A DNA stretch of 64,000 nucleotides from a virus: the IMG/VR virus record IMGVR_UViG_3300042301_003612, positions 1 to 64,000 of that record, one strand, 5' to 3'. This document shows, one piece after another, positions 36,988 through 44,998 of this stretch. The position numbers and the translations under genes were made by a program. The notes under the pieces were generated by a model, which did no database searches, was not told where the DNA came from, and worked only from the letters and a program-made list of their open reading frames with translations. How positions within the stretch are numbered: position 1 is the first letter of the stretch; the number at the start of each line of letters is the position of its first letter.

Positions 36988-39360
36988 ATGGATTTATTTA
37001 ATCCACCAATAGAATTTAATTATAAAATAATGAATAGTGAATTAGAGTTTGAAACTTTTGATAATCCATATGTACAAGTTGTATGGGATGATTATGCTGA
37101 AAATTTTACTCAAGAAAAGATTAAAAGTGTTAGACATTATTTCCAAAAAAAATACAATACGACTAATGTAAATGTTATTACTAAGACTAAGGCTAGTGAT
37201 GATGTCACTCATACTGTTGACATATCTTTTAATATCTTGGACAAGAATTATCAGTCTGAATTAGTTAAAACATATCTAACATCTAAATCTTTAGAGAAGT
37301 ATTTTGATGAGGTAATTCATCTTGATGGGATTGTTGATAATAAATTATTGGTTAATAACAGTGAAGTTACCCCATTTAAACGATGGTTCATTAAGAACAT
37401 TGAGTTCTCAAATTTCCTTTCATATGGTGAGAATCAGAAATTGGATTTTGAAAAATGTGATGGGATTACCGTAGTTGAGTCTAACCCACCAAATTTTGGA
37501 GGTAAAACAGTTTTAACTGTGGATTTATTATTGTTCTTATTCTTTAATGAGACTACTAAAACATCCAAAGCCGAAGAGGTCTTCAATCGATTCACCGATA
37601 AGAATAAAGTATCCGTTAAAGGAGAAATCATTATCGATGGTGATGAATATATAATTGTTAGACATATTGAAAGAAAAAAATCTAAGGCGGGAGAGTGGAA
37701 TGTTAAAACTGAATTGGACTTTTTTAAAAAGTTGTCTGACGGTAGTTTACAAAACTTTACAGGAGAACAAAGACGAGAAACAGAGGCGTTCATTAAAACT
37801 TCCATTGGGTCTAAAGAAGATTTCTTAATGACAATCTTAACTACTGCAACTAACTTAGAGGATTTAATTGATTCTAAACCAACTGCTAGAGGGCAAGTTT
37901 TGTCAAGATTCATGGGGTTAGATTTTCTTAAAAAGAAAGAAGAGGAGGGAAAGGAAATCTACAGTGATTTCTCAAAATCAATGATGTCTAACATTTATAG
38001 TAGTGAAAAGTTAAAAACCGATAATGAAGATTATAATTCTAAAATAGTTGGGTTTAATGAAGAGAACCAACAACTCCAAAAAGATTTAATTAATGTTCAG
38101 GAGAGAATCATTAAAGGTCAGGAATACAAAGATAATTTGTTAAAGAGTAAACATAATGACATTGATAAAGAAATCAGTTTACTTTCCCCTGATAAAGTAA
38201 TTTTGGATATAACAACTCTTAAAAGTCAAAGACAAGGTGTTGAAAAACAATTTTCCGAAATAAAAGTTGTTGAACCATCATCTTTTTATCATGAGGATGA
38301 ACATGATAAAGTTAAAGAAGACTACAATGAGGAGTATAAGAAAAAAGTTGAGGTTGACCATAAAATAAAAACTATTGAGGATTTGAAGAGTTCTGTTGAT
38401 GGCGGAATTAAATGTGAACATTGTGGAATTAATTTAATGATGGCATCAATTACCCAATCTAAAATTGCCGAACTTGATGGTTATATTAAGCATAAAGACC
38501 AAATTTCGGAGTTAATGCAGGTTTTATTAGGCAAAGAACAAAGTTTCGTACAACTTAAAAAAGAGTTTGATGAGTATGAAAAAAACAAACTAATAAAAGA
38601 AAAATACGAACTTAGTATTGAATCGTTTGATTTAAAAATTAAAAGACTCCAAGAGAAGTTAACAAAATATAATGAGTTACAGGATAAGATAACATCCAAC
38701 GAAAAAATTGAAACCCAATTAATTAAAGCGGGTTTACGTTTAGATGACCTTGATGTTGAAAAAAGTAACACAACAAAAAAAATAAACAGTAACGATTATC
38801 AAATCCAAACGTATAAAGATAAGATTGAACAAAATTTAAAAACAATTGTTAAGATTGGTGAAGAGGCGGAACGAGAAAAAATCTACAAAATTTATTTGGA
38901 AATATATGGTAAAAACGGAGTATCAAAAATGATTATGAAAACGATGATGCCGTTAATCAATTCTGAATTACAAAGGTTGTTGGAGAATAGTTCTCATTTC
39001 AGATTGGAAGTTAATATTAATGATAAGAACGAAGTTGAGTTCCTGATGATTGATAACAATACTCAGGTAGAAAAACTTATGGCCTCAGGTTCAGGTTACG
39101 AAAGAACAATCGCCTCTTTAGCGTTAAGAGCTGTATTAAGTAAAATTTGTTCATTACCTAAACCAAATATTGTGGTATTTGATGAAGTCTTTGGTAAAAT
39201 ATCTAACGATAACTTGGATATGGTTTCCGAGTTCTTTACAAAGATTAAAGAATATTTTGAAAAAATATTTGTTATAACACATAACCCATTGGTGACCAAC
39301 TGGTCTGATAATGTGGTTAAGATTAGGAAGGAAGAAAATATTAGTTTTGTGTCACAATAA
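36988..39360 (+). CDS. Recombination ATPase subunit, gp46/SbcC-like, with N-terminal extension
   Basis: A 790-residue SMC/Rad50-type ATPase that drives the gp47/SbcD-like nuclease in end processing and recombination-dependent replication. The ATPase head begins only at about residue 132 (FIKNIEFSNFLSYGE). The Walker A loop is SNPPNFGGKT at 165-174, the zinc hook C476-E-H-C479 sits between two coiled coils, and the signature MASGSGYERTIASLALR and Walker B VVFDEVFGK (D732, E733) follow. The first 130 residues are an extra domain not found in T4 gp46 (560 residues). ATPase function is confident; the extension's role is unknown. Confidence 0.9.
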   Translation: MDLFNPPIEFNYKIMNSELEFETFDNPYVQVVWDDYAENFTQEKIKSVRHYFQKKYNTTNVNVITKTKASDDVTHTVDISFNILDKNYQSELVKTYLTSKSLEKYFDEVIHLDGIVDNKLLVNNSEVTPFKRWFIKNIEFSNFLSYGENQKLDFEKCDGITVVESNPPNFGGKTVLTVDLLLFLFFNETTKTSKAEEVFNRFTDKNKVSVKGEIIIDGDEYIIVRHIERKKSKAGEWNVKTELDFFKKLSDGSLQNFTGEQRRETEAFIKTSIGSKEDFLMTILTTATNLEDLIDSKPTARGQVLSRFMGLDFLKKKEEEGKEIYSDFSKSMMSNIYSSEKLKTDNEDYNSKIVGFNEENQQLQKDLINVQERIIKGQEYKDNLLKSKHNDIDKEISLLSPDKVILDITTLKSQRQGVEKQFSEIKVVEPSSFYHEDEHDKVKEDYNEEYKKKVEVDHKIKTIEDLKSSVDGGIKCEHCGINLMMASITQSKIAELDGYIKHKDQISELMQVLLGKEQSFVQLKKEFDEYEKNKLIKEKYELSIESFDLKIKRLQEKLTKYNELQDKITSNEKIETQLIKAGLRLDDLDVEKSNTTKKINSNDYQIQTYKDKIEQNLKTIVKIGEEAEREKIYKIYLEIYGKNGVSKMIMKTMMPLINSELQRLLENSSHFRLEVNINDKNEVEFLMIDNNTQVEKLMASGSGYERTIASLALRAVLSKICSLPKPNIVVFDEVFGKISNDNLDMVSEFFTKIKEYFEKIFVITHNPLVTNWSDNVVKIRKEENISFVSQ

Positions 39361-39391
39361 TTTGATATTAACTAAATAATTTGTAATTTTG
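39361..39391 (+). promoter_or_regulatory. Host-type (Bacteroidota) promoter before the sigma-factor pair
   Basis: TTTG at 39361-39364, a 19-base spacer, and TAATTTTG at 39384-39391 match the Bacteroidota -33/-7 consensus (TTTG, 19-20, TAnnTTTG). The predicted transcript start is about 6 bases before the ATG at 39404. Confidence 0.65.
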
Positions 39392-39403
39392 TAAAAAAAA
39401 CAT

Positions 39404-39958
39404 ATGAATGATAGATTAACTAGTTATATTTTATTTGTCTTTGCTAAACACGATGAACAGGAAGAGTTTATAACATCGTTAGCTGAGGAACTATCGGTCA
39501 TATCCGATTCATTAAATATAAAATTTTATTATGGGCCCGAATCTGGTATATTTACTTTTGATACCAAAGATGATTTCTCGGTTATTAAAGAATATATGGA
39601 TATAATGTTTTGTGAAAGTAAAATTGTTTATATGTTGTTACCATATGACCATGACAAAATATCAGTTGGTTTTTCGGATGATATTTATAACCACTTATTT
39701 ACACAAAATGTTGGTAAAAATATATCAAGTTTTGAATCTGAGTCGCAAAAAACGTTAAGTGAAGAATTAAAAAGTAGAGTTGATTTATTTTTTGATAAGA
39801 TAATTGACGATGAGGACGATGATGAGGATGAGATTAAAAAAATTAAATCTAAACTTTCAGTTCCTTCTTTAGATGACTTACTTGATAAAATAAATGATAA
39901 AGGCCTTGTATCATTAACAAAAAAAGAACTATCTTTGCTAAAACAATACTCTAAATAA
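39404..39958 (+). CDS. Hypothetical acidic protein with DUF6576-like tail
   Basis: A 184-residue protein. The first 120 residues are mixed alpha/beta with no known motif. A strongly acidic stretch (DDEDDDEDEI) precedes a C-terminal element, LDDLLDKINDKGLVSLTKKE, that resembles the short helical hairpin seen at the end of many Bacteroidota proteins. It lies 5 bases upstream of the sigma gene behind a host-type promoter, so the two are co-expressed; it might modulate the sigma factor, which is inference. Confidence 0.6.
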   Translation: MNDRLTSYILFVFAKHDEQEEFITSLAEELSVISDSLNIKFYYGPESGIFTFDTKDDFSVIKEYMDIMFCESKIVYMLLPYDHDKISVGFSDDIYNHLFTQNVGKNISSFESESQKTLSEELKSRVDLFFDKIIDDEDDDEDEIKKIKSKLSVPSLDDLLDKINDKGLVSLTKKELSLLKQYSK

Positions 39959-39963
39959 AAAAT

Positions 39964-40764
39964 ATGAAAGAAAAAAGCTCATCAATTTCAATTAACCAAG
40001 AAGAGATACAAATATATCTTAAGGACATTCGTAAAATAAAAGTTATGACTCCTGAAAGGGAGAGAGAACTTGCAAAGATGATAGCTACTGAGGGTATTAC
40101 CCAAAGAGAAAAAGATGCAATTCACAAAGAACTTTTAGAAGGTAATTTACGTTTTGTAATTACAGTGGCAAAACAATATCAAAATCAAGGATTAGATTTT
40201 CCTGATTTAATAGCCGAAGGTAATTTAGGGCTAATGAAAGCCATTAATAATTTTGATTGGTCTAAAAACCTTAGATTTATTTCTTATGCGGTTTGGTGGG
40301 TTAAACAATCAATCTTACAGTCTTTAAATGACAACTCAAGAACAATTAGATTACCTGTTAATGTTGTTCAAGATTTACATCGAGCAAAAAAAGAGGTTGA
40401 ATCTAATGGTGCTCAACTAGATGATAAATTCCAAAGGTTACCATCGATGATTGATTTGGATATGAATATTAACGAAGATGGTGATACTTTAATTGATATT
40501 ATTAAGAATGACCAAGCGGAGATGCCTGATGAGATATTTAATAGTAAGGATATGTTAAAGTCAAAACTATTAAATCTTCTTGATTTTTTAGATGAAAGAG
40601 AAAAAGTGATTATTGAAGATTATTTTGGATTAACAGGGACACCAAGAACTTTAGAGGATATAGGTGGTGATTTTAACTTAACAAAGGAGAGAGTTCGTCA
40701 GATAAAACAAAAGGCTTTAAGGAAAATAAGAAATGAAAGTGATTGTTTATACGATTATATGTAA
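39964..40764 (+). CDS. Sigma-70 family RNA polymerase sigma factor, RpoD-like
   Basis: A 266-residue sigma factor. Residues 14-40 resemble region 1.2, 52-131 region 2 (GNLRFVITVAKQYQNQG, ISYAVWWVKQSILQSL) and 203-262 region 4 with the helix-turn-helix TLEDIGGDFNLTKERVRQI. Region 2 is very close to Bacteroidota primary sigma factors, so it was probably acquired from a host. Region 3 is short and altered. It probably redirects host polymerase to phage late promoters; TATTTATA is the obvious candidate target, an inference. It is read from a host-type promoter and ends at a strong terminator. Confidence 0.92.
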   Translation: MKEKSSSISINQEEIQIYLKDIRKIKVMTPERERELAKMIATEGITQREKDAIHKELLEGNLRFVITVAKQYQNQGLDFPDLIAEGNLGLMKAINNFDWSKNLRFISYAVWWVKQSILQSLNDNSRTIRLPVNVVQDLHRAKKEVESNGAQLDDKFQRLPSMIDLDMNINEDGDTLIDIIKNDQAEMPDEIFNSKDMLKSKLLNLLDFLDEREKVIIEDYFGLTGTPRTLEDIGGDFNLTKERVRQIKQKALRKIRNESDCLYDYM

Positions 40765-40771
40765 AAAAAAG

Positions 40772-40805
40772 AAAACCTTCTATTTATTAAGATAGAAGGT
40801 TTTTT
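40772..40805 (+). terminator. Intrinsic terminator after the sigma gene
   Basis: AAAACCTTCTAT and ATAGAAGGTTTT pair as a 12-bp stem with an 8-base loop, merging into a T-run. Confidence 0.9.
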
Positions 40806-40830
40806 ACTTTTATAAAAAAAACAAAATATT

Positions 40831-41121
40831 ATGAAAGCAATTTTAAATTTTATTGACACTTGGGGAGTTAGAATCATTACATTATTAATATTAATTATCT
40901 TTTTTAAAACTTGTTCGACTAATGGAAAAGTTGAAAAAGTTCAAAAAAGTGTAGTGGAGACTAACATTAAAGTAGATTCATTATCACTTGAATTACAAAA
41001 ACAAATTAAGATTGAAGGTCTTAAATCTGAAAAAAGAATGATTCAATCTACTGATAGAAAAATTATGGATGTTAACAGACAGACAGAAATTGATAAAGAA
41101 ATATCTCAACTTGATAAATGA
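40831..41121 (+). CDS. Membrane-anchored coiled-coil protein
   Basis: A 96-residue protein with one N-terminal membrane helix (IITLLILIIFFKTC, about 15-28) and a charged helical remainder. It overlaps the next membrane-protein gene by 4 bases (ATGA), so the two probably work together in the envelope. It opens the membrane/lysis-type cluster after the sigma terminator. Function unknown. Confidence 0.55.
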   Translation: MKAILNFIDTWGVRIITLLILIIFFKTCSTNGKVEKVQKSVVETNIKVDSLSLELQKQIKIEGLKSEKRMIQSTDRKIMDVNRQTEIDKEISQLDK

Positions 41122-41990
41122 AAATAATTTTTTCATGGATTAAATCCAACCCAATTAGGGCTATGTTTTTATTCCCGATTATATTAGTTGGGATTATTTC
41201 TATTTCCCACGTAGTCTCTTGGTATGATTTAGCGAATCCACTTAGTTGGGCAATCTACCTATCAATAGCTATAGAGATTGGCGCTATGACGGCATTGATT
41301 GCGGCAACAAATCGAATTAAAGGTGGGGTGTGGTTTATGTTTGGGTTAGTTACTTTTGTACAAATGATTGGTAATATATTTTTTTCTTATAAAGAAATTG
41401 ACTCCAACGGGGAATTATTCAAATCTTGGGTAGAACTTACTGGCCCAATATGGGAAGGTTTAGGTTCTGACATTACAGATGTTGTATCATTGAAAAGATG
41501 GTTAGCATTTTTAGAAGGTGGTTTATTACCAATAATATCTTTAACCTCATTACATTTTTTCATTAAATACGATGAAGGTAATAGGACTGTTGTTGAACCT
41601 GAAGTGTTTGAAAAAATTGTTGAAGTAATTAAAGAAGATTCAGAGAGGGACACCAATGTCCCTCACAAAGAAGATACCATACATGATACTATACATGATG
41701 AGATTGAGATTCCTGAAAGTTATTTAACACATCATACCACACATTATACCCCTCAAGTCGAAACAATTGTAGTTGAAAAAATTGTTGAGGTACCTGTTGA
41801 GGTTATTAAAGAAGTGGAGAAAATTGTTGAGGTACTTGTTGAGGTTATTAAAGAAGTACCTGTTGAAGTAATTAGAGAAGTTGAGGTTATTAAAGAAGTA
41901 TTTGTTGAGGTTATTAAAGAAGTTGAGGTCACAACAACCACAACAACTGAAGATAATATTAAAAGATTAAGTTATATAAAACCTGATTAA
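41118..41990 (+). CDS. Multi-pass membrane protein with Val-Glu-Ile-Lys repeat tail
   Basis: A 290-residue protein. Hydrophobic helices lie near 14-36, 42-64, 70-90 and 135-152; the rest is soluble. Residues about 211-275 repeat VEVPVEVIKEV-like units with striking DNA periodicity, then a Thr run (TTTTTTE). The same repeat style occurs in the protein at 35.7 kb. Possible roles include anchoring a replication or virion-assembly complex to the membrane. It is coupled to the preceding coiled-coil gene and lies just before the amidase gene. Confidence 0.6.
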   Translation: MKIIFSWIKSNPIRAMFLFPIILVGIISISHVVSWYDLANPLSWAIYLSIAIEIGAMTALIAATNRIKGGVWFMFGLVTFVQMIGNIFFSYKEIDSNGELFKSWVELTGPIWEGLGSDITDVVSLKRWLAFLEGGLLPIISLTSLHFFIKYDEGNRTVVEPEVFEKIVEVIKEDSERDTNVPHKEDTIHDTIHDEIEIPESYLTHHTTHYTPQVETIVVEKIVEVPVEVIKEVEKIVEVLVEVIKEVPVEVIREVEVIKEVFVEVIKEVEVTTTTTTEDNIKRLSYIKPD

Positions 41991-42021
41991 GATAACTAAA
42001 TAAAATTTTAAGTTATATGTT

Positions 42022-42627
42022 ATGTTTGATATAATTAACTACAAAAAATTTAAACCTAAGGGTAAACAAAAGAAAAAATATCAAATAATACTAACCCACA
42101 CCTCAAGGAACGTTACAGATTATTTAAACTCTATTAAGTATAGATACTCGGGAAATTATCCTAAAATCCCAAACTATATTATAACTATGGATGGAAAAGT
42201 ATTACAACTATTAGACAATACGGAACACACCCAATACTTTGAAGAACCTAATATTAATAGGAATTCAATTATCATTTCATTAGAAAATTTAGGATGGTTA
42301 CAAAAAGAACCGTTAAAAGACTATTACGTTAACTGGATTGGTGATATTTATAAAGGTAATGTGTTTGAGAAAAAATGGAGAGACTATTTTTTTTGGCAAC
42401 CTTATACCGATATCCAAGTACAGAATACAAGTATATTGTGTAATATATTGTTTAAAGAAATGTCTATAAAACCAATGATTGTTGGGCACAACACAAAAAT
42501 AAATGGTATTGAAAAATATGAAGGTGTGGTCACTAAAAGTAATTTTGATTTGAATTTTACTGATGTTAGTCCATCTTTTAATTTTGAAAAATTTTTAAAA
42601 AAAATTAATAATGAAAAAAATTGTTAA
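42022..42627 (+). CDS. N-acetylmuramoyl-L-alanine amidase (amidase_2/PGRP type), endolysin
   Basis: A 201-residue enzyme that would cleave the sugar-peptide link of peptidoglycan at lysis. The fold is seen from IILTHTS (His26), NYIITMDGKVLQLLD (core strands), NSIIISLENLGW and VGHNT (His156). The third zinc ligand of typical members (Cys or Asp about 8-20 residues later) falls at GVVTKSNFD, so Asn174 or Asp176 may take this place. No signal peptide is visible, so release would depend on a holin. Its end overlaps the next gene by 17 bases. Confidence 0.75.
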   Translation: MFDIINYKKFKPKGKQKKKYQIILTHTSRNVTDYLNSIKYRYSGNYPKIPNYIITMDGKVLQLLDNTEHTQYFEEPNINRNSIIISLENLGWLQKEPLKDYYVNWIGDIYKGNVFEKKWRDYFFWQPYTDIQVQNTSILCNILFKEMSIKPMIVGHNTKINGIEKYEGVVTKSNFDLNFTDVSPSFNFEKFLKKINNEKNC

Positions 42628-42919
42628 ATTAAATGAATCTGAATTAATAAATTTTATTAAAAAATTTATTGCTGAAGAAGAATCTGAAGATGATTTTAAT
42701 GATAATAATTTTACGGTTGAACCTAATGTTAATATGATACCAAGAGAAAAACAACTACAAGGTATGTTTGGTAAATATGAAGACCAAGTCCCAAATGATG
42801 TTTTAAGGTATTTAAGAAAAAATCCACAACTAATTATGAACCGATTAGTTAAAATTTATGGGGATAAATTTTTAGAGTTTGCCGAAAAAGCTTACATTAA
42901 GAACTATAAAATAAAATAA
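42611..42919 (+). CDS. Small protein with shared N-terminal helix tag
   Basis: A 102-residue acidic protein. Residues 1-23 (KKIVKLNESELINFIKKFIAEE) form the amphipathic, Glu-ended helix seen on several other proteins of this window. Next comes an acidic linker and a helical domain (NDVLRYLRKNPQLIMNRLVK). Because such N-terminal helices can direct proteins into phage capsids before proteolysis, it may be an internal head protein. It starts within the amidase gene. Confidence 0.6.
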   Translation: MKKIVKLNESELINFIKKFIAEEESEDDFNDNNFTVEPNVNMIPREKQLQGMFGKYEDQVPNDVLRYLRKNPQLIMNRLVKIYGDKFLEFAEKAYIKNYKIK

Positions 42920-42941
42920 TATTTAAATTAATTAAAATACA

Positions 42942-43538
42942 ATGAATAATTCGCACGATGAAATTAAAAATTTATTAAAAGCCTCTAGAAAATTATTAAA
43001 TAATGAGACTATTAATGAAGATATCCGTAGACAATATGGGGTATTAACCGAACAAGGTGTTGACATGACTGACGATAATGTTACTAAAAAACTTAATATT
43101 ACACAATCTGTTGAAGACGAAATAGATGATAATACAGAATCCTCAAAAGATAAAACACAAGGGTATAGAATATCTGGTGGTGTATTGGTTTTACATGGTA
43201 AAACCCAAACTGAATTAGAATTAACAACTGATGAAAAAACTGCATTCCAAGAAACTATGGATGAGTTTGTTACTGGGGTTTCTGATTTAGTTGATTTTAA
43301 TAAGTTAAATGTATTCCCAAACAATGTTGAATGGTCGGGTAAAATAATTGATTTTGATATTGAGTTTTTTTTCACAATTGGCGAAGAAAATGGAGTTTAT
43401 ATTAATGGACAAATGATTAAGGTAGATGATAAATTTTTAGATATGGTTAATAAATTAAAAACTTTTTATGAAAAGTTTAAATCAAAATGGGCTAAAATTA
43501 TGGCATCAAGAAAAAAAACAAAAAAAACCGAAGAATAA
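42942..43538 (+). CDS. Putative structural or scaffold-like protein
   Basis: A 198-residue acidic helical protein. The N-terminus (EIKNLLKASRKLLNNETINEDI) loosely resembles the shared tag; RRQYGVLTEQ follows. The middle is polar and low in Cys, the C-terminus basic (MASRKKTKKTEE). It might be a scaffold or core component but no family is recognised. Its TAATG stop/start overlap couples it to the next gene. Confidence 0.5.
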   Translation: MNNSHDEIKNLLKASRKLLNNETINEDIRRQYGVLTEQGVDMTDDNVTKKLNITQSVEDEIDDNTESSKDKTQGYRISGGVLVLHGKTQTELELTTDEKTAFQETMDEFVTGVSDLVDFNKLNVFPNNVEWSGKIIDFDIEFFFTIGEENGVYINGQMIKVDDKFLDMVNKLKTFYEKFKSKWAKIMASRKKTKKTEE

Positions 43539-43879
43539 TGAAAAAATTTTTTAATGAACAAACAATTTTATTATTAATTATTGCCGTATTGGCAATTTGG
43601 AATATATTCAACACTAACAGTATTAAAACGGATGTTGATTCATATAAAGATAAGATAAAGACAATTCAAGTACAAGTAGACTCTGTCCAAACGGTAAATA
43701 AAGAAATTGATGGAAAAATTGGTAAAGTTGACAAAAAAATTGTTAATGTTACTAAAGAGATTCATCATATTGATAATACAATAACAATAGTAAAAAATAA
43801 CACAAATGAAAAAATTAATACTGCTGACAATTTTGGCGTTAACGAGCTTGAATTGTTTTTCGCAAACAGGTACCAATAA
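43538..43879 (+). CDS. Putative inner-membrane spanin-like protein
   Basis: A 113-residue protein with a signal-anchor helix at about 9-24 (ILLLIIAVLAIWNIF) and a long coiled coil outside the membrane (KTIQVQVDSVQ, EIDGKIGKVDKKIVNVTKEI). This is the topology of Rz-type inner-membrane spanins. The next gene starts 74 bases before its end in another frame and encodes a secreted protein, the arrangement of Rz/Rz1 pairs. The amidase lies 1 kb upstream. Role inferred from topology. Confidence 0.55.
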   Translation: MKKFFNEQTILLLIIAVLAIWNIFNTNSIKTDVDSYKDKIKTIQVQVDSVQTVNKEIDGKIGKVDKKIVNVTKEIHHIDNTITIVKNNTNEKINTADNFGVNELELFFANRYQ

Positions 43880-44228
43880 AGAATCAGACACCACTAAAGT
43901 TGTTTTAACTAAAGAGGTTGCTAAACAAATTGTGAAAGACTTGATTAGGCTAGATGGATGTCAAGAAGAGTTAAAATTAACTCAAAATAAAATTATTAAA
44001 CTTGAAGAAAGAGAAATTCAAAAAGATACAATCATTTCTTTATTGAGAGATAAAGATAAGAATAACCAATTTGTTATTACTCAAAAAGATAAACAATTAC
44101 AAATATCTGACGAGTTATCTAAAAGTTTAGGTAAAGAATTAAAAAGTTCTAAACGTACCACTTCCTTATATAAATTAGGAACTTTAGTTGGGATTATATC
44201 AACATCACTTTTATTAATTATTAAATAA
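43806..44228 (+). CDS. Secreted coiled-coil protein overlapping the spanin-like gene
   Basis: A 140-residue protein. Residues 1-20 (KKLILLTILALTSLNCFSQ) are a signal peptide of Flavobacterium style, ending CFSQ; a Cys at 17 might be lipidated although the site is not a canonical lipobox. A coiled coil follows (EELKLTQNKIIKLEEREIQK), then a C-terminal membrane helix (LGTLVGIISTSLLLII). It could be the outer partner of the preceding spanin-like protein, but its C-terminal helix is unusual for Rz1. Confidence 0.55.
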   Translation: MKKLILLTILALTSLNCFSQTGTNKESDTTKVVLTKEVAKQIVKDLIRLDGCQEELKLTQNKIIKLEEREIQKDTIISLLRDKDKNNQFVITQKDKQLQISDELSKSLGKELKSSKRTTSLYKLGTLVGIISTSLLLIIK

Positions 44229-44229
44229 C

Positions 44230-44961
44230 ATGAAAATTAAAGAAACATATTCTGGTGACCTAAAAACTAAAATGGCGGATGAAATGAGTAAAACAGGTGT
44301 TTTCTCACAAGGTTCAGACGCGGTCCAAACTGCAAACTCTTTTATTAGAAGTATACCTGAAAGTAAAAACAAAAAAGAAGAGATTATTCGTAAACCATTA
44401 AAGAAAGGTTTTACCAATAAGTTAGTTAGTACTAAAAAAATAACAAAACCTATAGGCAAATTAACTATGGGAATGCCAATAATGGGTGAAAAAAAAACAG
44501 AATCAACAGAATCAACAGGTTCAGGTTCTGCGGGAGGATTCTCAGAGCCATTATTCTCAACAACTAAAAAAGAAATGGAAGAAAATACGTTCAAAGCCCC
44601 AAAACTAACTATGTTTTCGGATGAAAAACCAAAACTTAAAAAAGTTGAGGCGACAGAAGCTACAGGTTCATCATCTTCAGGTGCTTATGAAACCAATGCG
44701 GCTTGGGCAAAATCCACAAGTAAAAAAGATTGGAGAGGTAAATCTAAACCTCAAATACCTGGAGGTAAGTTCGTCCAAGTTAAAGAGAAGTGTAAAAAAT
44801 TCCCATACTGTAATCAAGGAGATATTAAAGCTTTAAAAATATTTGAAAACAATACTGTTAAAAAAGTGATTACAAATATTAGTAAAAAACATAACATAAG
44901 TGAAAACGTGATTAAAACGATACTATCTTATGAGTATGAAAATAGTAAATCTAACAAATAA
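44230..44961 (+). CDS. Putative virion protein with Thr-Gly-Ser repeat motif
   Basis: A 243-residue basic protein. Two copies of a motif, TESTGSGSAGGFSEPLF (near 98) and ATEATGSSSSGAYETNAAW (near 144), are separated by charged linkers. The C-terminal region has a Cys pair (KCKKFPYC) and helices. The repeated Gly/Ser hairpins may be peptide docking sites on a virion. It follows the secreted coiled-coil gene by 1 base. Family unknown. Confidence 0.5.
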   Translation: MKIKETYSGDLKTKMADEMSKTGVFSQGSDAVQTANSFIRSIPESKNKKEEIIRKPLKKGFTNKLVSTKKITKPIGKLTMGMPIMGEKKTESTESTGSGSAGGFSEPLFSTTKKEMEENTFKAPKLTMFSDEKPKLKKVEATEATGSSSSGAYETNAAWAKSTSKKDWRGKSKPQIPGGKFVQVKEKCKKFPYCNQGDIKALKIFENNTVKKVITNISKKHNISENVIKTILSYEYENSKSNK

Positions 44962-44976
44962 ACTGAAATATTTAGA

Positions 44977-44984
44977 TATTTATA
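44977..44984 (+). promoter_or_regulatory. Putative late promoter motif
   Basis: GATATTTATATTAAAA, 14 bases before the ATG at 44999; nearly the same context precedes the gene at 51090. Confidence 0.5.
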
Positions 44985-44998
44985 TTAAAAACAAGAAA

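Noticed and set aside
37434-37913. Minus-strand 159-residue frame within the SbcC-like gene
   Set aside because: Opposes the ATPase head with its Walker A motif; no leader or motif of its own.
41753-41941. Minus-strand Thr/Ser-rich frame opposite the repeat of the 41118 gene
   Set aside because: Direct reflection of the Val-Glu-Ile-Lys repeat on the other strand.
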